Shown here: positions 1 to 7,213 of the stretch, piece by piece
Layout of the letters: every line of letters begins with the position of its first letter
How positions within the stretch are numbered: the stretch's first letter is position 1
NCBI GenBank assembly: GCA_964605205.1
Contig: CAZSBL010000110.1
Coordinates: forward strand, 1-11,920
DNA length: 11,920 nucleotides
Source: JAWVYT01 sp964605205
GTDB lineage: Bacteria > Gemmatimonadota > Gemmatimonadetes > Longimicrobiales > RSA9
Direction: 5' to 3'
Position numbers and translations under genes: made by a program
Notes under the pieces: model-generated
Databases searched by the model: none
Seen by the model: the letters and a program-made list of their open reading frames with translations, nothing else
What the model was told of the DNA's origin: nothing

Positions 1-2
1 TC

Positions 3-593
3 ATCCTCCATGCCGAGCACGGCTTGAACGCATCCACCTTCTCCGGCCGGGTGACCATCGCCACTCTGGCGGACCTGTACTCGGCCATCACATCGGCCAT
101 CGGGACGCTGAAGGGCCCGCTGCACGGCGGCGCCAACGAGCGGGTCATGGAGATGCTGCGGGAGATCGATGACCCGGAGCGGGCGGAGGCGTGGATCCGG
201 GACGCGCTGGAGCGGGGCCAGCGGATCATGGGCTTCGGGCACAGGGTCTACCGGGCCCTCGACCCCCGGGCTCCCATCCTCCGGGAGCTCGGCCAGGAGC
301 TGGGCAGCTCGAAGTGGTTCGAGATCTCCGACCGCGTCCGTGACGCCATGCGGACGGCGATGGACGAGCGCGGCAAGAAGATCTACGCGAACGTCGACTT
401 CTACAGCGCGTCGGTCTACGACAAGCTCGGAATCCCGACGCGGTTCTTCACCAACATCTTCGCCTGCGCCCGGGTGGCCGGATGGACGGCGCATATCCTG
501 GAGCAGCTGGCTGACAATCGACTGATCCGCCCCAAGGCGGAGTACGCCGGCCCGGAGACGCGCTCCGTTCCACCCATGGGGGAGCGTACCTGA
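3..593 (+). CDS. gltA: Citrate synthase, C-terminal part (5' end cut by window edge)
   Basis: This enzyme condenses acetyl-CoA with oxaloacetate to form citrate, the entry step of the TCA cycle, in the cytoplasm. The reading frame is open from position 3, so the gene begins before the window; about 196 residues are visible. The family's active-site segments appear in order: HAEHG near the left edge (oxaloacetate-binding His), GPLHGGANE (first catalytic His), GFGHRVYRALDPR (second catalytic His plus an oxaloacetate-binding Arg) and NVDFYS (catalytic Asp). The end, with RLIRPKAEYAGP, matches the short citrate synthases of Gram-positive bacteria and archaea. A 2-methylcitrate synthase cannot be excluded because the two families share all these motifs. 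No terminator is evident in the 91 bases before the next gene, so read-through into pepA is possible. The TTG at 24 lies inside the HAEHGLN motif and is not the start. Confidence 0.95.
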   Translation: MLHAEHGLNASTFSGRVTIATLADLYSAITSAIGTLKGPLHGGANERVMEMLREIDDPERAEAWIRDALERGQRIMGFGHRVYRALDPRAPILRELGQELGSSKWFEISDRVRDAMRTAMDERGKKIYANVDFYSASVYDKLGIPTRFFTNIFACARVAGWTAHILEQLADNRLIRPKAEYAGPETRSVPPMGERT

Positions 594-684
594 CCCCCTT
601 GATGACGGAGCACCCGGCGTGGAACGAGGCGGCCGGCCCGGTGGTACAGGGCCTCGAGGGCGCACCACAGGGAAGACTGAACCG

Positions 685-2217
685 ATGGCTCTGAACATCA
701 CGATCCGAACGGACGAGGCGGCGGCGGCTCGTACGCCCCTCCTTGCCCTCTTTCACTTCCAGGATGATGCCGATCCCACCGGGCCGGCCGCCGCCGTGGA
801 TGACGCGCTGGGCGGCCTCCTGTCCCGGGTCCTCGACCGCGGCGATTTCGGCGGTCGCGCCGGTCAGGTGGTGGTGGTCTACCCCGAGGACGCCGCGGCT
901 CCCGGGGAGCGGGTGCTGCTGGCCGGCCTGGGGAAGCGCGAGGATGCCGACCACGAGGCGCTGCGCCGGGCGGTGGGGACCGCCGTGCGCCGGGCGGAGG
1001 ACCTCAAGGTCTCCGAACTGACCGCCGCGCTCCCCGACCCCACCGCGCTGGGCGGTGATGGAAGCCGCCGTGAGGCGGCCCGTGCGCTGGTCGAGGGCGC
1101 GGTGCTCGCCGCCTGGGACTATCGGGAGCTGAAGTCGGCGCCCGAGCCCGATGAGGAGCCGGTGGTGCGGCTCGAGGCGCTGTCGATCCTGGCCACCGGC
1201 GCCGATGACGCGGATGCGCTCCGGGCGGGCGTGGATGTGGGCCGGATCATGGCGGAGGGGGAGAACCTGGCCCGCGAGCTGGCGTCGAAGCCGGGGAACG
1301 TGGCCACGCCGTCGCACCTGGCCGAGGTGGCCGGCAGGATCGCCGAAGAGGGCGGGATGGACATCACCGTCTTCGATCGGGCCGCCATGGAGGAAGAGGG
1401 GCTGCGCGGGATCCTGGGCGTGGCCGCGGGCTCGGAGGAGGAGCCCCGGTTCATCATCATGGAGTACCGTGGCGGTGCCGAGGGCGCGGCACCCGTGGCG
1501 CTGGTGGGAAAGGGGGTCACCTTCGACTCCGGCGGGATCTCCATCAAGCCATCGGCCAAGATGGAGGAGATGAAATACGACATGTCCGGCGCGGCGGCCG
1601 TGCTCGGCGCCATGCAGGCGGTGGCCCGGCTGCGCCCCCGGGTGAACGTGGTGGCGCTGGTGCCGGCCACGGAGAACCTGCTGTCCGGACGGGCTACGAA
1701 GCCCGGCGACGTACTCCGCATGTACTCGGGGAAGACGGTGGAGGTGATCAACACCGATGCCGAGGGTCGACTGATCCTGGCGGACGCACTGACGTACGGG
1801 CGTGAGAAGTACGGGCCCCGGGCCATGCTGGATGCGGCCACGCTCACGGGCTCGGTGGTCATCGCCCTGGGGCATCACGCCATCGGCCTCATGGGCTCCG
1901 ATGAAGGAGTGGTGGAGGCCGTTCGCGCCGCCGGGGAGCGGACGGGCGAACGGTGCTGGGAACTCCCCCTCTGGGACGTGTACCACCAGCAGCTGGACAG
2001 CGAGGTGGCCGACCTCAAGAACGTGGGCGGACGGCCCGCCGGCAGCATCACGGCCGGCCGGTTCCTGCGCGCGTTCGTAGAGGACGTACCGTGGGCGCAC
2101 CTCGATATCGCGGGCACGGCGTGGAAGGACGAGCCGGAGGCGTACCTCCGGAAGGGCGCCACGGGCGTCCCCACCCGCCTGTTCATCGAGTGGATCCGAT
2201 CCTACGCGGAGCAGTGA
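685..2217 (+). CDS. pepA: Leucyl aminopeptidase, peptidase family M17
   Basis: A cytoplasmic two-metal (Zn/Mn) exopeptidase that removes N-terminal Leu and other residues from peptides; family members work as hexamers. The 510-residue product is the usual length. The N-terminal M17 domain covers roughly residues 1-165 and the catalytic domain the rest. Metal-binding and catalytic residues line up with E. coli PepA at a constant offset of six: K276, D281, K288 and D299 within VGKGVTFDSGG through KYDMSGAAA, and D358, E360 and R362 within the signature NTDAEGRLIL. I chose ATG 685 because AGGGAAG lies about nine bases upstream and MALNITIRT starts the conserved part. The frame is open back to 619, but those extra 22 residues are low-complexity Gly/Arg and unlikely to be translated. 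Some M17 proteins also bind DNA in plasmid dimer resolution; nothing here shows that. The stop codon overlaps the GTG of the next gene. Confidence 0.95.
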   Translation: MALNITIRTDEAAAARTPLLALFHFQDDADPTGPAAAVDDALGGLLSRVLDRGDFGGRAGQVVVVYPEDAAAPGERVLLAGLGKREDADHEALRRAVGTAVRRAEDLKVSELTAALPDPTALGGDGSRREAARALVEGAVLAAWDYRELKSAPEPDEEPVVRLEALSILATGADDADALRAGVDVGRIMAEGENLARELASKPGNVATPSHLAEVAGRIAEEGGMDITVFDRAAMEEEGLRGILGVAAGSEEEPRFIIMEYRGGAEGAAPVALVGKGVTFDSGGISIKPSAKMEEMKYDMSGAAAVLGAMQAVARLRPRVNVVALVPATENLLSGRATKPGDVLRMYSGKTVEVINTDAEGRLILADALTYGREKYGPRAMLDAATLTGSVVIALGHHAIGLMGSDEGVVEAVRAAGERTGERCWELPLWDVYHQQLDSEVADLKNVGGRPAGSITAGRFLRAFVEDVPWAHLDIAGTAWKDEPEAYLRKGATGVPTRLFIEWIRSYAEQ

Positions 2218-4064
2218 CGCGGCGCACGCCGAGGCGCCCCCGGCCCCCGCACTGGTCGGGGGCGTTTTTCATCATTCTGGCGGGAATGCTGACCGCTGTC
2301 CCGGTGGTCGCCCAGGACCCGGATACCACCCGGACGCGGCCCAGGCAGCAGGAGGAGCAGCGGCCGGAACAGGTGGCCCCACAGGACACCGCCGCCGTGG
2401 ACACGGTGCCTCCCGCGCCCACACCGCTCCCGCCGATGCGGTCGGTGGGGGATCCCGGATGGGTCGCCGGGGTGTGGGAGTGGCACCGCGACGATCTCCT
2501 CCGCCTCCCGGACCTCTCGCTTCTCCACCTCCTGGAGCGGATCCCCGGCGTGGTACCGGTCCGGGCCGACGTCGGCGCCCAGCCGGAGGGCGCCGCGCTC
2601 TTCGGGGCCGGCGCGGGGGCGATTCGCTACATGGTCGACGGCTTCGCCCTCGATCCCATGACCTCCCCGACCTTCGACCCGTCGCGCCTCTCGCTCCTGG
2701 CGTTGGAGCGGGTCCGCGTGGAGCGGGGCGTGACCGGCGCCACCGTCCGCATCGAGACACTTACCCCGGATGACGGGCGCACCAAGTCGGTGATCGAGGC
2801 CGGCACCGGCGACTACGGGGTCAACGATTTCCGGGGCATCTTCCTGCCGCCCCGGGTCCTCGACGGCGCCCTCGGGCTGGGATTCGAGCGGCTCTCGGTC
2901 AACGGCTTGACGCCGGGTCCCGCGAATCACACGGTCACCTGGCTGAAATGGACCTGGGCGCGCGATTCCGCCGGCGTGCAGGTGGAGTACCGCGGGCGAA
3001 CGCTGGATCGCGCGGGCGTGGGCGACGGGCTCTTCGGCAACCGCTCGGACTGGGCCGTACGGGCCCGGAAGCAGGTGGGCCCTCTGACTACGGAGGCGTA
3101 CGTGGGCTCCAGCCGCCTGCAGGAAGAGCTGGGCGGAGAAGGCGGTCCGGCGCTCCGGGAGGGGACCGCACAGGGGGGAATACGCGTGGCTGCCGGGCTC
3201 CCGGGGCCGGTCCCGGCGAGGGTGAGCACGGCCCTCCGATTCCGGGGGCATCCGCGCCTGCCCGCGCAGGAGCTGGACGTGGCGGCGGAAGCGGCTCCGC
3301 TCCCGTGGCTCAGCGTGGGCGGGACCGTTACGCAGGGGTGGTGGAGCGACGCGGATCCCACCGGTCGCTGGTCGGCCCGGGCCGCCGCGGGGCCGGTTTT
3401 CGGGTTGCGAGCCTTCGGCGAGGTCTTCCGCGGTGGCTCCCTGTTCGGGACGGGACCCGAGTTGGCCCTGCCGCGCCCGGACTCGGGCGGGTTCCGCGTT
3501 TCCCGGGACGGTCTCCGTGCCGGGCTTCAGCTGACGTCGGGCGGCCTGTCGGTGGGCGCTGCCGCACTCCGGGTATCCGCCGACTCGGCGTACAGTTTCG
3601 GACTGCCGATGGAGGAGCGCTGGACGGCGCTCGAGGGCGGCGAGGCCCGGGGGTACGAGGTGAACGTGCGGATCCCCACCGGTTTCGATCCGCTGTCGAT
3701 CCAGGGGTGGTTCGTCGGGATGGATGCCCCGGGTTGGCTCTATACGCCGGAGCACCACTGGCGAGCGGGGCTGGTGTATCACCACCTGCCGCTGTCGAGT
3801 GGCAACCTGGAGATCTTCGCCCGCTTCGAGCACCTCTTCCGGGGCCGGATGAACGTCCTCGCCCTCGCCGATGCAGCCACGGTCACCGAGGTCAGTGATG
3901 CGTACCGGGCCACCAATCTCGAGCTCACCATCCGGGTGGTGACCGTGCGGGCGTTCCTGCGTTGGAACAACCTCTTTCACCGTCGCGACCAGACCGACCT
4001 GCCGACCTACAGGCTGCCCGGCCAGCACATCCTCTGGGGCGTGAAATGGGAGTTCTGGAACTGA
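2214..4064 (+). CDS. Predicted outer-membrane beta-barrel protein with TonB-receptor plug-like region
   Basis: The 616-residue product begins with an Arg/Pro-rich n-region, then a hydrophobic core at about residues 16-33 with a likely signal peptidase I cut after VVA33. A Pro/Gln/Asp-rich linker follows to about residue 75. Residues about 85-180 resemble a TonB-dependent receptor plug: LLERIPGV near 106-113, YMVDGF around M140-F144, then LERVRVERG and VRIET. The remaining ~430 residues alternate polar and hydrophobic residues with many Gly and aromatics, and end in KWEFWN, as expected of a barrel with an aromatic C-terminal strand. That is short for a TonB receptor barrel, and I see no clear TonB box, so active transport is unproven. 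The substrate is unknown. GTG 2214 is the only start codon in this frame that keeps the whole signal peptide; it overlaps the pepA stop (GTGA), suggesting translational coupling. The ATG at 2286 would leave only a fragment of the hydrophobic core. Confidence 0.75.
   Translation: MTRRTPRRPRPPHWSGAFFIILAGMLTAVPVVAQDPDTTRTRPRQQEEQRPEQVAPQDTAAVDTVPPAPTPLPPMRSVGDPGWVAGVWEWHRDDLLRLPDLSLLHLLERIPGVVPVRADVGAQPEGAALFGAGAGAIRYMVDGFALDPMTSPTFDPSRLSLLALERVRVERGVTGATVRIETLTPDDGRTKSVIEAGTGDYGVNDFRGIFLPPRVLDGALGLGFERLSVNGLTPGPANHTVTWLKWTWARDSAGVQVEYRGRTLDRAGVGDGLFGNRSDWAVRARKQVGPLTTEAYVGSSRLQEELGGEGGPALREGTAQGGIRVAAGLPGPVPARVSTALRFRGHPRLPAQELDVAAEAAPLPWLSVGGTVTQGWWSDADPTGRWSARAAAGPVFGLRAFGEVFRGGSLFGTGPELALPRPDSGGFRVSRDGLRAGLQLTSGGLSVGAAALRVSADSAYSFGLPMEERWTALEGGEARGYEVNVRIPTGFDPLSIQGWFVGMDAPGWLYTPEHHWRAGLVYHHLPLSSGNLEIFARFEHLFRGRMNVLALADAATVTEVSDAYRATNLELTIRVVTVRAFLRWNNLFHRRDQTDLPTYRLPGQHILWGVKWEFWN
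2235..2269 (+). terminator. Terminator-like GC hairpin plus T-run after pepA
   Basis: An 8-bp perfect stem is formed by CGCCCCCG (2235-2242) and CGGGGGCG (2257-2264), followed directly by TTTTT (2265-2269). A competing 7-bp stem uses GCCCCCG at 2243-2249 with 2257-2263. This is the layout of an intrinsic terminator 18 bases past the pepA stop, yet it lies inside the signal-peptide codons of the downstream gene. It may terminate pepA transcripts, attenuate the downstream gene, or arise by chance from Pro codons followed by Phe-Phe codons. Confidence 0.5.
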
Positions 4065-4091
4065 CGCGCCCATCGACGCGGCGACCGACGG

Positions 4092-4120
4092 TTTCTAATC
4101 GCCGCCGTTCCCTGTAGGTT
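4092..4120 (+). promoter_or_regulatory. Possible promoter before yicC
   Basis: The gap after the barrel gene is locally AT-richer than its surroundings. It contains TTTCTA (4092-4097) and TAGGTT (4115-4120) with a 17-base spacer. The second box fits the TANNNT form of a -10 element and ends eight bases before the yicC ATG, which would give a very short or nearly absent leader. The -35 match is only partial. This is a weak call from motif and position alone. Confidence 0.25.
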
Positions 4121-4128
4121 CTGGCCTC

Positions 4129-5013
4129 ATGATCCGGAGCATGACGGGGTTCGGCGAAGCGGAGCTGGAGACCCCCGCGGGCGTACTGCGGGCGGAGCTT
4201 CGCGCCGTGAACCACCGCTTCTTCAGCGCGAACATCCGCACTCCTCCCGCGATGGACCGATGGGAGCCGCAGATCAAAGAGTGGCTGAAAGCGCACATCT
4301 CCCGGGGCCACGTGAACGCCACCTACCGGCTCGAGGCCGGGGAAGGAAAGGCGGGTCCGGCGCTGGCGCTGGACCTGGACCGGGCGAATGCGTACCTGCA
4401 GGTCTTCGAGCGACTGAAGGCGGAGCTGGGTCTCCAGGGCGAGATCACGGTGGACCTTCTCGCCCGGCAGGCCGACCTGGTGGTCCGCGAGCAGAACCAG
4501 ACCGCGGACGTGAACGAGGACGCGCTCCGGGAGGTCACGGACCGGGCGAGTCGGTCGCTGATCGCCATGCGTGAGGAGGAAGGGAGGAACCTGGCGGCGG
4601 ACCTCGAGGCTCGCCTAACCGGGATCGCCGACGCCCTGGCCACCATCGAGGTCCGCGCCCCGGCCCGCCTCGACGCGGAGCGGGACCGGCTCCGCCGGGC
4701 CGTGGCCGAGCTGGCTGAAGACGTTTCGCTGGACGAGGACCGGCTCGCCCGGGAGATCGCGCTGATCGCCGACCGGTGGGACATCAGCGAGGAGGTCGTG
4801 CGGCTGCACAGCCACATCGACCACTTCCGTGGCATGGTCGGCGAGGCCGCCAGCGAGCCCGTGGGAAAGCGCTTGAGCTTCCTCGTGCAGGAGATGCACC
4901 GGGAGGCCAACACCATCGGGTCGAAAGCCAACGACGCCGACATCGAGCACGCGGTGGTCGCCATCAAGAACGAGATCGAGCGGCTCCGCGAACAGGTGGA
5001 GAACATAGAATGA
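4129..5013 (+). CDS. yicC: YicC/YloC-family endoribonuclease
   Basis: Members of this family are metal-dependent endoribonucleases; E. coli YicC has been linked to small-RNA decay. The 294-residue product matches the family's usual length of about 290. The N-terminal YicC domain starts with the signature MIRSMTGFGEAE and continues through LRAVNHRFF near residues 24-32. The C-terminal DUF1732 domain, roughly residues 210-294, contains DISEEVVRLHSHI, then GKRLSFLVQEMHREANTIGSK at about 246-266, and the typical ending REQVENIE. The ATG at 4129 is the natural start because the family signature begins there. The gene overlaps gmk by four bases (ATGA), an adjacency also common in Bacillota and Proteobacteria. 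It appears to lead the run that continues into gmk, since a 64-base gap separates it from the barrel gene. Confidence 0.95.
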   Translation: MIRSMTGFGEAELETPAGVLRAELRAVNHRFFSANIRTPPAMDRWEPQIKEWLKAHISRGHVNATYRLEAGEGKAGPALALDLDRANAYLQVFERLKAELGLQGEITVDLLARQADLVVREQNQTADVNEDALREVTDRASRSLIAMREEEGRNLAADLEARLTGIADALATIEVRAPARLDAERDRLRRAVAELAEDVSLDEDRLAREIALIADRWDISEEVVRLHSHIDHFRGMVGEAASEPVGKRLSFLVQEMHREANTIGSKANDADIEHAVVAIKNEIERLREQVENIE

Positions 5014-5660
5014 GCATGGAGCGCCCCGCACTGCCCGTCGTCCTCTCCGCCCCCAGTGGCGCGGGGAAGACCACGCTGGCCCGGATGCTCGTCGATCGCA
5101 ACGACGACGTCGTTTTCTCCATCTCCGCCACCACCCGGCACGCCCGGCCCGGAGAGACCGACGGCGTGGACTACCACTTCGTCGATGACGACACCTTCGA
5201 TCGGATGATCGACCACGACAAGCTGGCGGAGTGGGCGGTGGTCCACGGCCGGCGCTACGGCACCCCGCGTCAGGAGATCACCGATGCGATCCAGCAGGGG
5301 CGGACCGTGGTCCTCGATATCGACGTGCAGGGCGCACGGCAGGTCAGGAAGATGTTCCCCGACGCGCTCATGGTCTTCGTCCTCCCGCCCTCCGCCGAGG
5401 AGCTGGCGCAGCGCCTGACGGGCCGGGCCAGCGAGGAAGACCTGGAACGCCGCCGCCGTCTGAGCAACGCCTGCAAGGAGCTCGAGGCCGTCACCGAGTT
5501 CGATTACGTGGTGATCAACGACGATCTCGAGGAGGCGTACGGCGACATCGAGGCCATCGTCCGCTCCGAGTGGACCCGGGCGGAGCGGCTCAAGGGACTC
5601 GAGGAGCACACCCAGGGCATGATCCGGGCTCTCGACGAGATCATCCGTCACTCCCCTTAG
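5010..5660 (+). CDS. gmk: Guanylate kinase
   Basis: A cytoplasmic enzyme that phosphorylates GMP to GDP with ATP, essential for GTP supply and for setting the substrate pool of (p)ppGpp synthesis. The 216-residue protein has the P-loop APSGAGKTT (residues 14-22, Lys20). The GMP-binding stretch is SISATTRHARPGE, followed by GVDYHF, at residues 37-57. LAEWAVVHGRRYGT (72-85) and DIDVQGARQ (103-111) follow. The lid segment contains GRASEEDLERRRR (138-150), and FDYVVINDDLEEA closes the conserved core. Start ATG 5010 overlaps the yicC stop; the ATG at 5016 (third residue) is an alternative that would not change the domain. The upstream GGTGGAG could serve as ribosome-binding site. The gene sits in the familiar yicC-gmk-rpoZ-coaBC order. 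Confidence 0.97.
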   Translation: MSMERPALPVVLSAPSGAGKTTLARMLVDRNDDVVFSISATTRHARPGETDGVDYHFVDDDTFDRMIDHDKLAEWAVVHGRRYGTPRQEITDAIQQGRTVVLDIDVQGARQVRKMFPDALMVFVLPPSAEELAQRLTGRASEEDLERRRRLSNACKELEAVTEFDYVVINDDLEEAYGDIEAIVRSEWTRAERLKGLEEHTQGMIRALDEIIRHSP

Positions 5661-5662
5661 CG

Positions 5663-5692
5663 ACCGGTGGATTGACCGGCACCGACCGGTCC
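5663..5692 (+). repeat. Repeated GACCGG / ACCGGT motifs over the rpoZ promoter
   Basis: GACCGG occurs at 5663, 5675 and 5685. The outer copies form a 7-bp inverted repeat (GACCGGT 5663-5669 with ACCGGTC 5686-5692). The inner copies can form a 6-bp hairpin (5675-5680 with 5687-5692, six-base loop). The -35 element lies between and within the repeats. This could be an operator, a weak gmk transcript end, or chance in GC-rich DNA. No T-run follows, so it is a poor intrinsic terminator. Confidence 0.4.
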
Positions 5693-5702
5693 CCTTACCT
5701 TT
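5673..5702 (+). promoter_or_regulatory. Likely sigma-70-type promoter for rpoZ
   Basis: TTGACC (5673-5678) is one base from the -35 consensus. TACCTT (5697-5702) fits the TANNNT -10 form with an 18-base spacer. It lies just after the gmk stop, in a 78-base gap that is the most AT-balanced gap in the window, and would give a leader of about 30 bases before rpoZ with the GAGGA ribosome-binding site at 5729-5733. An in-operon promoter would let omega and the genes after it be expressed separately from gmk. Confidence 0.5.
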
Positions 5703-5738
5703 CACTGTCTCGGAACCAACATCTCCACGAGGATTCGT

Positions 5739-5954
5739 ATGCGCGTAGTAACCCCGGAACGGGTCGCAGAGACCACGGGCAGCAAGTACCTCGGCGTGCT
5801 GGTGGCCGCCAAGTACGCTCGTGAGCTGAACGCACTTCCGCGGGCGCCAGTGCCCGTGGGCACCGGAACCAAGCTGACCACGCAGGCGCTGGACACGCTG
5901 GCGGCCGGTGGGATCGAGTTCCGGCTGATCGCCCGGCGCCGGATGGGCATCTGA
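5739..5954 (+). CDS. rpoZ: DNA-directed RNA polymerase omega subunit
   Basis: A small subunit that wraps the C-terminal part of beta-prime and helps assemble and stabilise RNA polymerase; in Proteobacteria it also contributes to a ppGpp site. The 71-residue product fits the family size. VTPERVAETTGSKY followed by LGVLVAAKYAREL aligns with the conserved omega helices (E. coli has VLVAARRARQM here), followed by a Lys-Thr-Thr helix and AAGGIEF, which matches the family's EI-x-x-G-x-I ending. GAGGA five bases before ATG 5739 is a good ribosome-binding site. It lies between gmk and coaBC, the conserved location of rpoZ in many bacteria, and appears to have its own promoter. The short basic C-terminus (RLIARRRMGI) is unremarkable. 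Confidence 0.92.
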   Translation: MRVVTPERVAETTGSKYLGVLVAAKYARELNALPRAPVPVGTGTKLTTQALDTLAAGGIEFRLIARRRMGI

Positions 5955-5967
5955 CGGGCGGCCGACG

Positions 5968-7206
5968 GTGACGAGCGGGCCGGGCGGACTCGCGAAGCGT
6001 CGTCCCTGGGACGGCAAGCGGGTCCTGCTCGGCGTCACGGGGGGCATCGCGGCATACAAGGTGGTCCAGGTCGCGCGAGATCTGACGCAGCTGGGGGCCG
6101 AGGTCGACGTTGTGATGACGCGCTCGGCCCGCGCTTTTGTGGGCGAGGTTTCCTTCGAGGGAGTGACGGGCCGTCCGGTCCGTTCGGAGATCCTGCAGCC
6201 GGGGCAGGCGCTGACCCATGTCCGCCTGGCCCGGGCCGCTGACGTGGTGTGTGTGGCACCCGCGACCGCCGATTTCCTGGCGCGGGCCGCGCACGGCCGT
6301 TCCAGCGACCTGCTGGACGCGATCCTCCTGGCCACCATGGCGCCGGTCCTGGTCTGTCCCGCGATGAACGATGCCATGTGGGCGCACCCGGCCACCCTGG
6401 CCAACGCCGAGCGTCTGCGGGAGCTGGGCTACCGGCTGGTGGGCCCGGCCGAGGGACCGCTGGCGTACGGTGAAGGGACGGGCGCCGGCCGGATGGAGGA
6501 GCCGGATGTGATCGTGGAGCACCTGGGCCGGGCGCTGGAGCCGGAAGGCCGGCTCAAGGGACGGCGGGTGGTGATCACGGCCGGGCCGACCCGGGAGCCC
6601 GTGGACCCGGTGCGGTTCCTGTCGAACCGGTCGAGCGGGCGGATGGGCTTCGCCCTCGCGGCGGCGGCGTGGCGGCGGGGTGCGGAGGTCGAGCTGGTGG
6701 CGGGCCCGACGCTGCTGGACCCGCCGGTGGGACCACGCGCCACGACGGTGGAGACCGCCGAGGAGATGAGGGCGGCGGTGGCCGAGCTCGCGGCCGACGC
6801 GGACGTCCTGATCATGGCCGCGGCCATCGCCGACTTCCGACCGAAGGATGTGCCCACGCAGAAGATCAAGAAGTCGACCTCGCTGGAGAGCATCCCGCTG
6901 GAGCCTGCGCCGGACGTGCTGAACGAGACGGCGGATTCCCGCCCGAGCGGGTGCGTGGTGGTGGGGTTCGCGCTGGAGACCGAGGACGCGGAGGCCAACG
7001 CCCGGAAGAAGCTGCAGGAGAAGGGGCTCGACCTGGTGGTGCTGAACGAGACGGGCCCCGACTCGGGCTTCGAGGTGGAGACGAACCGTGTCACGCTCAT
7101 CGAGCGCGAGGGCGAGTCGGAGGACGTGCCGCTGCTGGAGAAGGAGCAGGTAGCGGATCGGATCCTGGACCGCGTCGAGCGGCGCCTGCCGCGCCGCGAC
7201 GACTAG
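5968..7206 (+). CDS. coaBC: Bifunctional phosphopantothenoylcysteine decarboxylase/phosphopantothenate-cysteine ligase
   Basis: CoaB joins 4'-phosphopantothenate to cysteine using CTP, and CoaC decarboxylates the product with FMN to give 4'-phosphopantetheine for CoA synthesis. The 412-residue fusion is typical in length. CoaC, residues about 15-190, shows GVTGGIAAYK, catalytic H84 in THVRLA, and PAMN ending at N134; these match E. coli Dfp H75 and N125 at an offset of nine. CoaB, residues about 195-405, shows ITAGPTREPVDPVRFLSN, SSGRMG, AAAIADFRP and KIKK. Oddity: where Dfp has the flap Cys158 (ACGD), this protein has Tyr167 (AYGE). The remaining flap sequence, GAGRMEEP, is intact, so the alignment is firm. 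GTG 5968 is chosen because it is only 13 bases after rpoZ and gives a short leader before the first beta strand; the upstream ribosome-binding site is weak. Confidence 0.94.
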   Translation: MTSGPGGLAKRRPWDGKRVLLGVTGGIAAYKVVQVARDLTQLGAEVDVVMTRSARAFVGEVSFEGVTGRPVRSEILQPGQALTHVRLARAADVVCVAPATADFLARAAHGRSSDLLDAILLATMAPVLVCPAMNDAMWAHPATLANAERLRELGYRLVGPAEGPLAYGEGTGAGRMEEPDVIVEHLGRALEPEGRLKGRRVVITAGPTREPVDPVRFLSNRSSGRMGFALAAAAWRRGAEVELVAGPTLLDPPVGPRATTVETAEEMRAAVAELAADADVLIMAAAIADFRPKDVPTQKIKKSTSLESIPLEPAPDVLNETADSRPSGCVVVGFALETEDAEANARKKLQEKGLDLVVLNETGPDSGFEVETNRVTLIEREGESEDVPLLEKEQVADRILDRVERRLPRRDD

Positions 7207-7213
7207 CGTCGGG

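Noticed and set aside
448..2100. A 550-codon minus-strand frame opposite pepA
   Set aside because: It mirrors the pepA codons, has no motif, and conflicts with a complete M17 active site on the plus strand.
2202..4073. A 623-codon minus-strand frame opposite the barrel gene
   Set aside because: The product is Arg/Gly/Pro-rich without any recognisable domain. The plus-strand protein has a signal peptide, plug motifs and an aromatic barrel end, so the plus strand is the coding one.
4078..4105. Inverted repeat GCGGCGA / TCGCCGC after the barrel gene as a terminator
   Set aside because: The 7-bp stem has a 14-base loop and no T-run follows, so terminator function is not supported.
4323..6404. 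A 693-codon open frame on the minus strand across yicC, gmk, rpoZ and coaBC
   Set aside because: It lies antisense to four well-supported genes, its translation is low-complexity Arg/Ser/Ala-rich, and long antisense frames are expected in GC-rich DNA.
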